Shown: one piece after another, positions 17,721-26,363 of the stretch
Position numbering within the stretch: the stretch's first letter is position 1
Layout: the number at the start of each line of letters is the position of its first letter
Source: Proluteimonas luteida
GTDB taxonomy: Bacteria; Pseudomonadota; Gammaproteobacteria; Xanthomonadales; Xanthomonadaceae
DNA length: 64,000 nucleotides
NCBI RefSeq assembly: GCF_021191695.1
Contig: NZ_JAIWPT010000005.1
Span: 124,001 to 188,000, forward strand
Direction: 5' to 3'
Position numbers and translations under genes: made by a program
Notes under the pieces: generated by a model
The model's input: the letters and a program-made list of their open reading frames with translations, nothing else
Database searches by the model: none
Told to the model about the DNA's origin: nothing

Positions 17721-20579
17721 ATGGACGACAGGCACGCCCGCTACCTGCGGGCGAAGGAGATCGTCTCGGCCGCCGATGGGCTCCCGCCCGAGGAGCGCGC
17801 GGACTTCATCGCGCGCGAGTGTGCGGGCGATGCGGCGCTGCTGGCCGAGGTCGCCTGGATGCGCGACGCGATCGCCTCCGAGACCACGCTGCATGCGCCG
17901 CGCTGGGAACCGGAGGTACCGCGCGAGCTGTCGGGTGAGCAGTTCTCCGCCCAGGCCGCGCGCGACTACCGTCTGCTGCGCTGCATCGGCCATGGCGGCA
18001 TGGGCGTGGTCTACCTGGCCGAGCGCCTGCAGGACGGGTTCGTGCAGCGTGTGGCGCTGAAGCTGCTGCGCCGCGCGAGCGGGGATTCCCGGGTCCTGCT
18101 CGAACGCTTCCAGCGCGAGCGCGCGCTGCTGGCGCGGCTGGAGCATCCCGGCATCGCGCGGCTGGTCGACGGCGGCCTGCTGTCCGACGGTCAGCCCTTC
18201 CTCGCGATCGAGTACGTCGAGGGCGAGCACATCGACCGCTGGTGCCGCGAGCACGCGCCCGACCTGCGGCGCCGGCTGGACCTGTTCCTGCAGGTGTGCG
18301 CGGCGGTGGAGTACGCGCACCGGCACCTGGTGATCCACCGCGACCTCAAGCCGGGCAATATCCTGGTGACCGCGGACGGCGAGACCAAGCTGCTCGATTT
18401 CGGCATCGCGCGGCTGCTGGAACCGCAGGATGGCGCGCCGGCCGACCCCACCGAGTTCGGCCAGCAGGCGCTGACCATCGCCTACGCCAGCCCGGAACAG
18501 ATCACGCTGCGCCCGCTGTCGGTCGCCACCGACATCTATTCGCTGGGGGTCGTGCTGTATCAGCTGGCCTGCGGGCAGCAGCCGTTCGGCCAGCACGCGT
18601 CCTCGTTCGACGTTTCGCGCGCGATCGTGGCCGGCGAGGTGCTGCCGCCCAGCCGCCAGCCACGCGGCGCGGGCGTCACCGAGCAGGTGCCGGCGGACAT
18701 CGACGCGATCGTGGCGAAGGCGATGCGGCCGTCGGCCGAGGAGCGCTATGCCACGGTCGCGGCGCTGGGTACGGACGTGCGCCGCTTCTTGGCCAGACGC
18801 CCGGTCGAGGCGCGGCGCCACCATGCGGGCTATCGCGCCCGCCGTTTCGTCGAGCGCAACCGCTGGCCACTGGCGGCGATCACCGCGATCGTGCTGGTCC
18901 TGACCGCGGGCATCGCGACGTCGTTGTCGTCGCTGTCGCAGGCACGGACGCAGCAGCACCTTGCCGAACAACGGCAGCAGCAGCTCGAGCGGATCACCGT
19001 GTTCCAGCAGGAAATGCTCGAGAGCGTGGATATCGACGCCATGGGGCACGCGGTGTCGGAGGCGCAAAGGCAGGCTGTGCAGAGCGCCCTGCGCGAAGGC
19101 ATCGCCCAAGGCGATGTCGATACGCAGCTCGAAGCCGCGTTCGCGCGCGTGCCGGCGACCGACATCGCGCGCGAAGCGCTGGACCGGTATGTGGTGACCC
19201 ACGCCCTGGACCGGGTGGAGGAGGACTTCGCCGATGCGCCGCTGCTGGCGGCGGACATGCGCCATTCGATGGCGCGGGTGCTGCTGGGCATCGGGCAATT
19301 CGAGTCTGCGGTCGAGGAGTTGCAGCGGGTGCTGCAAAAACGCCGCAGCGCACTGCCGGACGGCGACCCGCGAATCGCCGCGGTGCTGGTCGACCTCGGC
19401 TACGCGCAGTACAGGCTGGGCCGCCTGCGCGATGCGGCGCACAGCTACGCCGTGGCGCGCGAAGCGAACGATGCCCTGGCTGCCGACAATCCCCTGCGTC
19501 TGGCGATCGCCAGCGGCGACGCGCGGGTGCGGGCGGCGCGCGGCCAGCTTGGTGAGGCGCTGGCGATCCAGCAGGCGCTGGTGGCGCAATGGTCCGGTAC
19601 GCTGCCGGCGGAGGCCCCGGAACTGCTGGAACTGCGCCGCGACGAGGTACAGACCCTGATCCGGCTGGGCCGGCGTTCCGAGGCGAAGGTGCTGATGGAG
19701 GCATTGCTGCCTCATTACGAGCATCGGTTCGGCGCGGATGCGCCCTCCACCCTGGCCGCCCGCCTGACCCTGGCCGACCTCACCAACACCCTCAACGAGT
19801 ACGAGGCATCGAAGGCCCAGGCCCGGGCGGTCGCAGCGCAGCGCGCGCAACGCCTGGGCCAGGATCACCCCGACACGCTGCGCGCGCTTGCGCTGGAGGG
19901 TGCCAACCGGGTCCGCCTGGCCCGGGCCGAACCCGCGTTCTCGGAGGCCGAGATCTTCATGCGCGATCTCCTGGCGCGCCAGGTGCGGGTGCTCGGGCCG
20001 ACGCATCCGCAGACCCTGGACAGCCAGGTCGAGCTGGTCCGGTTGCTGGGCAAACAGCGACTGCTGAGCAAGAGCCGCCAGGCGATCGCGTTGCAGCGCG
20101 AGGTCATGCTGGCCCGGCAGCGTACGCTGGGTCCGACACATTTCGATACGATCTTCGCGCGGATGCGCCTGGGCAGCCTGCAGGCGGATGCCGATGCCCC
20201 CGATGAGGCCGTGCGCAATGGCCGGCTTGCGCTGGAGCAGTTCGAGGCAGTGGTGCCGGGGCACCGGCTGATCTCCGCCTGCTGGGATGTCATCGGGCGC
20301 GGACACTACCGGGCCGGCCGCCTGCACGAAGCGCGCGAGGCGCACGCGCGTGCGCTGGAACTGCGTGCGGCCGCGGGCGGGGTGTTCGATGCGCACACCA
20401 CCGAAAGTGCGGCGCGGCTGCAGGTCGTGCTGCATGCGCTGGACGATCGCGAGGCGATGGCCGACATCCGCAGCCGTTTCCTTGACCCGGTGATCGCGCA
20501 GGACACCGCGGGGCTCAACACCTCGCAGGCGGATATCCGCGAATCCGCGCTGCTGGCGCTGGAAGGACGGCACAAATAG
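17721..20579 (+). CDS. Transmembrane Ser/Thr protein kinase with TPR-like sensor domain (PknS-like, first)
   Basis: A 952-residue kinase. A helical N-terminal segment (about 1-60) precedes an intact kinase domain: glycine loop GHGGMGVVYLAE, VALK (Lys114), HRDLKPGN (Asp208), DFG (Asp226) and ASPEQ. A single membrane helix lies near 382-402. The C-terminal half has kinesin-light-chain-like TPR repeats (LGQDHPDTL, LGPTHPQTL, LGPTHFDTI) and would lie in the periplasm as sensor. An ECF sigma gene follows after 114 bases. This is the arrangement of Xanthomonas citri PknS, which activates the T6SS sigma factor EcfK. The ATG at 17721 is chosen with GGGGGG upstream; 17718 is an alternative. Confidence 0.88.
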   Translation: MDDRHARYLRAKEIVSAADGLPPEERADFIARECAGDAALLAEVAWMRDAIASETTLHAPRWEPEVPRELSGEQFSAQAARDYRLLRCIGHGGMGVVYLAERLQDGFVQRVALKLLRRASGDSRVLLERFQRERALLARLEHPGIARLVDGGLLSDGQPFLAIEYVEGEHIDRWCREHAPDLRRRLDLFLQVCAAVEYAHRHLVIHRDLKPGNILVTADGETKLLDFGIARLLEPQDGAPADPTEFGQQALTIAYASPEQITLRPLSVATDIYSLGVVLYQLACGQQPFGQHASSFDVSRAIVAGEVLPPSRQPRGAGVTEQVPADIDAIVAKAMRPSAEERYATVAALGTDVRRFLARRPVEARRHHAGYRARRFVERNRWPLAAITAIVLVLTAGIATSLSSLSQARTQQHLAEQRQQQLERITVFQQEMLESVDIDAMGHAVSEAQRQAVQSALREGIAQGDVDTQLEAAFARVPATDIAREALDRYVVTHALDRVEEDFADAPLLAADMRHSMARVLLGIGQFESAVEELQRVLQKRRSALPDGDPRIAAVLVDLGYAQYRLGRLRDAAHSYAVAREANDALAADNPLRLAIASGDARVRAARGQLGEALAIQQALVAQWSGTLPAEAPELLELRRDEVQTLIRLGRRSEAKVLMEALLPHYEHRFGADAPSTLAARLTLADLTNTLNEYEASKAQARAVAAQRAQRLGQDHPDTLRALALEGANRVRLARAEPAFSEAEIFMRDLLARQVRVLGPTHPQTLDSQVELVRLLGKQRLLSKSRQAIALQREVMLARQRTLGPTHFDTIFARMRLGSLQADADAPDEAVRNGRLALEQFEAVVPGHRLISACWDVIGRGHYRAGRLHEAREAHARALELRAAAGGVFDAHTTESAARLQVVLHALDDREAMADIRSRFLDPVIAQDTAGLNTSQADIRESALLALEGRHK

Positions 20580-20693
20580 CCTGCACGCGTCCTGCCGCCG
20601 CGTAGCCGGGACGGAACTGTGAAGGGATCCGCGGTCGCCTGTACCTGGCGCTGCGATACTCGCGCCGGCGGCGGGGGACGCGGAGGCAGGCAG

Positions 20694-21356
20694 ATGGCAT
20701 GTACGACGGCAGGGGATGGGGTACCGGCATCCCGCGACGAGGTCACGGTCTGGCTGCAGAGCGCGCTTGCCGGCGACGCCGCGGCGATGGACCGGGTCAT
20801 GCAGCAGATGTACGCCGCGCTGCGCCAGCTTGCGCGCCAGCAGCTGTCGGGGGAGTTCCAGCCGCGTACGCTCAGCGCGACCGAACTGGTCAGCGAGAGC
20901 TTCCTGCGCCTGTTCGGCAGCGGGGCGACGCCGCGCATCGAGGACCGCCGCCACCTGCTCGGCATGGCCGCGCGGGCCATGCGCCAGGTGCTGATCGATG
21001 CCGCGCGGCGCCGCAAGGCGGCCAAGCGGCCGGCAGCCGAGGATCGGATCGCGCTGACCGAGATCGTCGATTCCCTGGCCGGCGGCGCGGAACCGGAGGA
21101 GCTCGGCCGGGTCCTGGACCAGCTCGAGACGGTCGACCCGCGCCAGGCACGCATCGTCGAGCTGAAATTCTTCGTCGGACTGGGGGAGGCCGAGATCGCG
21201 ACCCTGCTGGGCCTGTCGGTGGCGACCGTGCAGCGCGAGTGGCGGATCGCGCGTGCCTGGCTCAAGCGCGAACTGGGTCCGGCCGAGGACGTGGCGGCGG
21301 ATCGCGGGAGGGACAACAGGGCCGGTGGCGATAGGTCGCCACATGCGGATCGCTGA
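20694..21356 (+). CDS. ECF sigma factor, kinase-linked ECF43/EcfK-like (first)
   Basis: A 220-residue sigma-70 family protein of the short ECF type. Region 2 runs from about residue 20 to 100 (YAALRQLARQQL, ELVSESFLRLF, HLLGMAARAMRQVLIDAARRR); region 4 is near 140-200 (FFVGLGEAEIATLLGLSVATVQREWRIARAWL). In place of the acidic DAED motif of most ECF factors, region 2.2 reads LSATELVSE, with Thr63. Kinase-activated ECF43 factors carry a phosphorylated Thr here. GGAGG lies seven bases before the ATG at 20694. Its stop codon TGA is itself the first three bases of promoter element 3. Confidence 0.88.
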   Translation: MACTTAGDGVPASRDEVTVWLQSALAGDAAAMDRVMQQMYAALRQLARQQLSGEFQPRTLSATELVSESFLRLFGSGATPRIEDRRHLLGMAARAMRQVLIDAARRRKAAKRPAAEDRIALTEIVDSLAGGAEPEELGRVLDQLETVDPRQARIVELKFFVGLGEAEIATLLGLSVATVQREWRIARAWLKRELGPAEDVAADRGRDNRAGGDRSPHADR

Positions 21357-21393
21357 GACGCAATGTCGGGTCGTGGCGCCGGTCGCGACCTAC
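21354..21393 (+). promoter_or_regulatory. Candidate T6SS promoter element, copy 3 (second sigma/kinase pair)
   Basis: TGAGACGCAATGTCGGG at 21354-21370 and CCTAC at 21389-21393. Spacing between blocks is identical to copies 1 and 2. The first three bases are the stop codon of the upstream sigma gene. It lies 34 bases before the GTG start of the second sigma gene, which suggests that one sigma factor drives the second pair, or that the second pair drives itself. Confidence 0.72.
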
Positions 21394-21427
21394 GGTAAAC
21401 GGTTTGCTGGAGCGGGAGGCAGGACAG

Positions 21428-21985
21428 GTGCACGGGGCAAGCGGCATCGAGCCGATCACGCGTCTGCTGCAAGGCTGGCAGCAGGGAGACCGCGCCGCCG
21501 CCGATCTGGTGGCAGGCCTGGTGTACCGCGAGTTGCGCGACATCGCGGTGCGCCGCCTGCATGGCGAGGGGCACGTGGACCTGCAGCCGACCGAACTGCT
21601 CAGCGAGGCCTGGATCCGGCTGTCCGCGCGCAGCCATCCGTTCGCATCGCGCGCGCATTTCTACGCGACCGCCGCCCTGCAGATGCGCCAGCTGCTGATC
21701 GACATGGCACGGATGCGTGCGAGCCAGAAGCGGGACGGCGCGCGCGCGACACTGACCGTGAGCCTGGTCGACCCGTCGCCGCGTCCCGAGGACATGCAGC
21801 TGATCGCGCAGGCCTTCGATCGCCTGTCGGAGGTGGATCCGCGCAAGGCCCAGGCGTTCGCGCTCAACGAACTGGCGGGCTTCAGCGTCGCCGAGTGCGC
21901 GGCGATGCTCGAGGTGTCGGTGGCGACGCTCGAGCGCGATCTGCGTTTCGCCCGAAGCTGGGTGGCGTCGAGGCTGAATGCATGA
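21428..21985 (+). CDS. ECF sigma factor, kinase-linked ECF43/EcfK-like (second)
   Basis: A 185-residue ECF sigma factor of the same type as its upstream neighbour but clearly distinct in sequence. Region 2 includes LVYRELRDIAVRRL, ELLSEAWIRL and HFYATAALQMRQLLIDMARMR; region 4 includes FALNELAGFSVAECAAMLEVSVATLERDLRFARSW. Region 2.2 again lacks the acidic motif and reads LQPTELLSE, with Thr55. The GTG at 21428 is chosen since GGAGG is eight bases upstream; a TTG at 21404 in frame has no such site. The stop overlaps the start of the second kinase (ATGA), so sigma factor and kinase are translationally coupled. Confidence 0.88.
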   Translation: MHGASGIEPITRLLQGWQQGDRAAADLVAGLVYRELRDIAVRRLHGEGHVDLQPTELLSEAWIRLSARSHPFASRAHFYATAALQMRQLLIDMARMRASQKRDGARATLTVSLVDPSPRPEDMQLIAQAFDRLSEVDPRKAQAFALNELAGFSVAECAAMLEVSVATLERDLRFARSWVASRLNA

Positions 21986-24522
21986 GCGACGCGACCTGGA
22001 AACGGCTCGAAGCGCTGTTCCACGAGGCGACCACGCAGCCGCCCGCGGAGCGCGAAGCCTACGCATACGCGGTGGCGGGCGACGATCCGACCCTGCTGCG
22101 CGACCTGCTGGCGATGATCGCCGCCGACCAGGATGCGACGCGCATGCTGCAGGCGCCGCTGCGCGGCACCGCGGCACCGGAGCTCGCCGCGGGCCATCGA
22201 CTCGGCCCCTGGGCGATCGATCGGCTGGTCGGCGCGGGCGGCATGGGGCGGGTGTACCTGGGGCATCGCGCGGACGGCGCCTACGAGCGCGCGGTGGCGA
22301 TCAAGCTGGTCGCCTCCGGTCTGGTGGACGCGACCCGGGCGACGCTGTTCGAGCTGGAGTGTCGCGCGTTGGCGCGCATGCGCCATCCGGCGATCGCCGA
22401 GATCCACGATGCCGGACGCGATACCGACGGCCATCACTACCTGGTGATGGAGTACATCGACGGCCTACCGATCACCCAGTGGTGCGACCGCCAGCGGCTG
22501 TCGCTGCGCGATCGCGTGGCGCTGTTCGTGCAGGTCTGCGAGGGTGTGCAGCACGCACACCAGAAGGGCGTGCTGCATCGCGATCTCAAGCCGGGCAACG
22601 TGCTGGTGGGCGAGGTCGATGGCCGGGCGGTGCCCAAGCTGATCGATTTCGGCATCGCCGCAGAAGCCGCCGTGCAGGGTGACGCGGTCAGTGCCGGGAC
22701 CCCCGGCTACGCAAGCCCCGAGCAGACCCTCGGCGATGGCGACGCCGATGCCCGCAGCGACGTGTATTCGCTCGGTGCGATGCTTTACGAGCTGGCCTGC
22801 GGCTGTCGCGCCGAGCCTGTTGCCGGCGCACCGCCGCTGGCACCGTCGACGGTGCTGGATTCGCGCCCGGCCGCCGACAGGCAGGTCCTGTCCGGGTTGC
22901 GCGGCGCGCGTCCGGCACGGCTGGGGCGCGAACTGCGAGATGGCATCGACGCGATCGCTCGCAAGGCGATGCAGCCGCTGCGGATCGAGCGCTACGACTC
23001 GGTTTCCGCGCTCGCCCTCGACCTCCAGCGATGGCTCGGACATCGTCCGCCCCGCGCAGCCGCCGGCGACCGGTGGCTGGCGACGCGCAAGCTGCTGCGC
23101 CGCAACCGCGTTGCCACGCTCGCCGGATCGGCGATGCTGCTCGCGTTGGTGGGTGGCCTGGTCGTGGCCCTGCAGGGACTGGCCGAGGCCGAGGCGCAGC
23201 GCCGGCAGGCGGAGGCGCGCCAGGACGAGCTGGCCGCGGCGGTCGGCTTCCAGCAACGCATGCTCGACGATCTCGACCCGGCGATCATGGGCCTGCGGAT
23301 GGTCGATGACATGCGTGCGCATGCCCTGGCCCACGGTGGCCCGGCCGCGGGCACCACGTTCGACCGGCTCACCGAAGGATTCGATGCGCCCGGGATCGCG
23401 CGCGGCGTCGTCCACAGCCGGATCCTCGCCCCTGCCGAGGCCGCGCTGCGCGCAGAGTTCGCCGACCAGCCGGTGGTCGAGGCCGCGCTGGGCATGTCCA
23501 TCGCCAGCCTCTATTTCAGTCAGGGCCTCTACGCCGAGGCCGAGACGCTGGCCGAGCGCGTGGCGACATTGCGACGCCGCGCGCTCGGGCCGGGCGCGGA
23601 AGATACGCTGCGCGCGCTGGACCTGCAGGCACGGGCGGTTGAGCGCCAGGCACGCTATGACGATGCGTTGGCGCTGATCGATCGTGCGCTTGCCGACGCG
23701 GGGGCGGGTGCCGCCGTCGACGGTCTTGATGCATTGACGGCCACGCGTGGCGTGGTGCTGACGGGCCAGAGCCGGCTCGATGCGGCGATCGCGCTGCAGA
23801 GTGGACTGCTGGACGGCATGGTCCGCAGGCGCGGCACCCAGGATATCGAAGTGCTCGCTCTTCGCAGCCAGTTCGCGATCAGTTTGTCGATGGCCGGAAA
23901 CGACCAGGCGGCACACGACCAGTTCGCGCAGGTGGTCGCAGGGCGCCAGGCGCTGCTTGGGCCCGAACACCCGCTCACGCTCGCGGCGCGTGGCGGGCTG
24001 TCGAACGCGGTGGGCGGGCTGGGCGAGCATGAGCGCATGCTGGCGATGGACCGCGAGCTGCTGGATATCCGCCGCCGCGTCCAGGGCCATGCGCATCCCG
24101 ACACCCTCGCGGCGCTCTCCAATCTGGCTTCCAGTCTGTTGAGCCTCGATCGCGACGCCGAGGCACTGGAGGCCGCACGCGCAGCGTGGCAGGGGCGGCG
24201 GCAGTCGCTGGGCCCGGCGCATCCGCAGACGTTGCGCAGCGAACAGCTCATGACCAACGCGATGCGGCGCCTGGGGCAGGTGGACGCGGCGCTGGTGCAC
24301 CAGCGTTCGATCCACGCGCGTCGCCACGAGGTCCTGGGGCCGACCCATCGCGACACGCTGCGCAGCCGCTTTGGTCTCGCCGCCACGCTGCACGAGGCCG
24401 GTTTGCGTGGCGAGGCACGCGGCCACGCCGAGGCGATGCTGGCCCTTGTCGATAACGGAACCCCGACGCCGTTCGACCGCAAGACGGTCGAGGCACTGCT
24501 CGCGGACATCGGCATACGCTGA
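21982..24522 (+). CDS. Transmembrane Ser/Thr protein kinase with TPR-like sensor domain (PknS-like, second)
   Basis: An 846-residue kinase built like the first one. Kinase domain: GAGGMGRVYLGH, VAIK (Lys108), HRDLKPGN (Asp201), DFG (Asp222) and ASPEQ, so it should be active. A membrane helix lies near residues 378-398. The periplasmic half carries TPR/kinesin-light-chain-like repeats with LGPEHPLTL, GHAHPDTL, LGPAHPQTL and LGPTHRDTL. It overlaps the second sigma gene by four bases, making that sigma factor its most likely substrate. What the TPR half senses is unknown. Confidence 0.88.
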   Translation: MSDATWKRLEALFHEATTQPPAEREAYAYAVAGDDPTLLRDLLAMIAADQDATRMLQAPLRGTAAPELAAGHRLGPWAIDRLVGAGGMGRVYLGHRADGAYERAVAIKLVASGLVDATRATLFELECRALARMRHPAIAEIHDAGRDTDGHHYLVMEYIDGLPITQWCDRQRLSLRDRVALFVQVCEGVQHAHQKGVLHRDLKPGNVLVGEVDGRAVPKLIDFGIAAEAAVQGDAVSAGTPGYASPEQTLGDGDADARSDVYSLGAMLYELACGCRAEPVAGAPPLAPSTVLDSRPAADRQVLSGLRGARPARLGRELRDGIDAIARKAMQPLRIERYDSVSALALDLQRWLGHRPPRAAAGDRWLATRKLLRRNRVATLAGSAMLLALVGGLVVALQGLAEAEAQRRQAEARQDELAAAVGFQQRMLDDLDPAIMGLRMVDDMRAHALAHGGPAAGTTFDRLTEGFDAPGIARGVVHSRILAPAEAALRAEFADQPVVEAALGMSIASLYFSQGLYAEAETLAERVATLRRRALGPGAEDTLRALDLQARAVERQARYDDALALIDRALADAGAGAAVDGLDALTATRGVVLTGQSRLDAAIALQSGLLDGMVRRRGTQDIEVLALRSQFAISLSMAGNDQAAHDQFAQVVAGRQALLGPEHPLTLAARGGLSNAVGGLGEHERMLAMDRELLDIRRRVQGHAHPDTLAALSNLASSLLSLDRDAEALEAARAAWQGRRQSLGPAHPQTLRSEQLMTNAMRRLGQVDAALVHQRSIHARRHEVLGPTHRDTLRSRFGLAATLHEAGLRGEARGHAEAMLALVDNGTPTPFDRKTVEALLADIGIR

Positions 24523-24611
24523 GAGGCTGAGCGTAATTCGCCCGCCTGCTGCGACCGCCGCCGAACGCCCGGCGACGGTTTTGTTGCGGCGTTCGATTTG
24601 CGCTCAACCTC

Positions 24612-24651
24612 TGAGACGGATCGTCGGGTCGCCTCGTCGTCGCTGTCCGAC
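24612..24651 (+). promoter_or_regulatory. Candidate T6SS promoter element, copy 4 (PAAR-VgrG-TagH unit)
   Basis: TGAGACGGATCGTCGGG at 24612-24628 and CCGAC at 24647-24651. Here the dyad is longer, GACG-GAT-CGTC, while the second block departs from CCTAA at two positions. It lies 30 bases before the PAAR start. A short hairpin (24562-24569 with 24588-24595) just upstream may end the kinase transcript. Confidence 0.68.
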
Positions 24652-24681
24652 CATCGCGCGGTCTGCCGAGGAGTCGTCTCC

Positions 24682-24978
24682 ATGCTGCCCGCCGCACGCC
24701 TGACCGACATGCATGCCTGCCCGATGGTGACCGGCGTGGTGCCGCACGTCGGTGGTCCCATCCTCGCGCCCGGCGCGCCGGCCGTGCTGGTCGGCAACCT
24801 GCCGGCCGCACGGCTTGGCGACCTGTGCACCTGCGTCGGGCCGCCCGACAGCATCGTCACCGGCGTGCCGACGATCCTGATCGCGGGCCAGCCGGCCGCG
24901 CGCATCACCGACATGACCGCGCATGGCGGCGTCATCGTCGCCGGGTTGCCGACCGTGCTCTACGGGGGCGGCGCGTGA
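24682..24978 (+). CDS. PAAR domain spike-tip protein
   Basis: A 98-residue single-domain PAAR protein that sharpens the VgrG spike. It shows the repeated PAAR pattern PAARLTDMHACPM, PAARLGDLCTCVG and PAARITDMTAHGG, with His and Cys residues placed to bind the tip zinc ion. No extra toxin domain is attached. The ATG at 24682 has GAGGAG eight bases upstream. It overlaps the following TPR-methyltransferase gene by four bases and opens the operon that also encodes VgrG. Confidence 0.92.
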   Translation: MLPAARLTDMHACPMVTGVVPHVGGPILAPGAPAVLVGNLPAARLGDLCTCVGPPDSIVTGVPTILIAGQPAARITDMTAHGGVIVAGLPTVLYGGGA

Positions 24979-26348
24979 GCGCGGTCCGCGCGCGGGCGAC
25001 ACGGGACACGCCGGTTCCCTGCACGGCCGACGCACTGGACACGCTGCTGCAGGCGGCGGTGGCGGCGCATCGCGACGGGGACGCCGCGACCGCGCGCGCG
25101 CACTACGAGCGGGTGCTCGCGCTCGATCCCGGCCAGCCGGATGCGCTGCACTTCCTGGGCGTGCTGCGCCACCAGGCCGGCGACAGCGAGGCGGCGATCG
25201 CGCTGATCGCCCGCGCGCTGGCCCGCGCGCCGCGCCACGCCGACATCCACAACAACCTGGGCAACATCCACAAGGAGCGCGGCGACGCGGTCGCGGCCGA
25301 GGCCTGCTACCGCCGTGCGCTGACCTTCCAGCCCGGCCACTTCACCGCGGTGGGCAATCTGGCGGTCGCGCTGGAGATGCAGGGCCGGCTCGACGACGCC
25401 TTCCGCGCCTACGGCCTGCTGCTGACCGTCGCCCCGTCCTACGCGCACGGCTACCACCTGCTCGGCCTGTTCCTGCGCAACCACGCCCGCGAGGTCGAGC
25501 ATGGCCGGCAGGCCGCCGCCTGCCTGCGGCGCGCCTGGGAACTGGATCCGGACAACCTGCGCGCGCTGGCGGCGCTGGGCAACGTGCTCTACATGCTCGG
25601 CGAGCACGACGCGGCCCGCCAAGTCTATCGCGACTGGCTGCAGCGCGATCCGGAGTCGCCGCTGGCCCGGCACATGCTGGCCGCCTGCGGCGGCGCGGAC
25701 GTGCCCGCGCGCGCGGGCGACGCCTACATCCGTTCGCTGTTCGACAGTTTCGCCGGCAGCTTCGACGAGCAGCTGCTGCAGCACCTCGACTACCGTGCGC
25801 CGCAGTTGCTGGCCGGGGCGCTCGGCGCCGCGCTCGACGGCCGGCGCGGTCTCGACATCCTCGATGCCGGCTGCGGCACCGGGCTGTGCGCGGCGCTGCT
25901 GCGGCCGTGGGCGCGGCGCCTGGACGGCGTCGACCTGTCGCCGGGCATGCTGGCGCGCGCGCGGCGCCGCGGCGGCTACGACGCGCTCGTCGAGGGCGAA
26001 CTGACCGCGCATCTCGAGGCGCACCCGGATGCGTTCGACGTCGTGGCCTCGGCCGACACGCTGGTCTACTTCGGGGACCTGCAGCGGGTCTGCGCCGCCG
26101 CGCACGCGGCCCTGCGCGCGGGCGGCTGGTTCGGGTTCTCGGTCGAGGCGCTCGATCGCGGCGCGGCGGCGGGCGACGGCACCGAGCTCGGACCCAGCGG
26201 CCGCTACCGGCATACCCGCGCGCACGTGAGGACGGCGCTCGTCGCCGCCGGATTCGGCGACGTGCGCATCGAGCCACGCGACCTGCGCAACGAAAACGGC
26301 CATCCGGTGCACGGCTGGGTGGCCGTCGCGCGTCGCGGCGACGGCTGA
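24975..26348 (+). CDS. TPR-repeat SAM-dependent methyltransferase
   Basis: A 457-residue soluble protein. The N-terminal half (about 20-260) is a chain of TPR repeats (ALHFLGVLRHQAGDSEAAI, HNNLGNIHKERGDAVAAEACYRRAL and others); the C-terminal half is a class I methyltransferase with motif I ILDAGCGTGLCAALL and VDLSPGML. The architecture matches TPR-containing methyltransferases of unknown substrate. It starts with GTG at 24975, overlapping the PAAR stop, and lies 15 bases before vgrG, so it is co-expressed with the spike. Methylation of a spike protein or effector, or a chaperone role of the TPR part, is possible but not shown. Confidence 0.82.
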   Translation: MSAVRARATRDTPVPCTADALDTLLQAAVAAHRDGDAATARAHYERVLALDPGQPDALHFLGVLRHQAGDSEAAIALIARALARAPRHADIHNNLGNIHKERGDAVAAEACYRRALTFQPGHFTAVGNLAVALEMQGRLDDAFRAYGLLLTVAPSYAHGYHLLGLFLRNHAREVEHGRQAAACLRRAWELDPDNLRALAALGNVLYMLGEHDAARQVYRDWLQRDPESPLARHMLAACGGADVPARAGDAYIRSLFDSFAGSFDEQLLQHLDYRAPQLLAGALGAALDGRRGLDILDAGCGTGLCAALLRPWARRLDGVDLSPGMLARARRRGGYDALVEGELTAHLEAHPDAFDVVASADTLVYFGDLQRVCAAAHAALRAGGWFGFSVEALDRGAAAGDGTELGPSGRYRHTRAHVRTALVAAGFGDVRIEPRDLRNENGHPVHGWVAVARRGDG

Positions 26349-26363
26349 TCCACGGGCCTCCGC

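Noticed and set aside
20611..20660. GGAACT and GATACT before the first sigma gene as a classic ECF promoter
   Set aside because: The spacing of 36 bases is far too long for a -35/-10 pair.
24562..24595. Short hairpin CGAACGCC/GGCGTTCG after the second kinase gene as terminator
   Set aside because: Only eight pairs with an 18-base loop and no T-run; noted under promoter copy 4 but not called as a feature.
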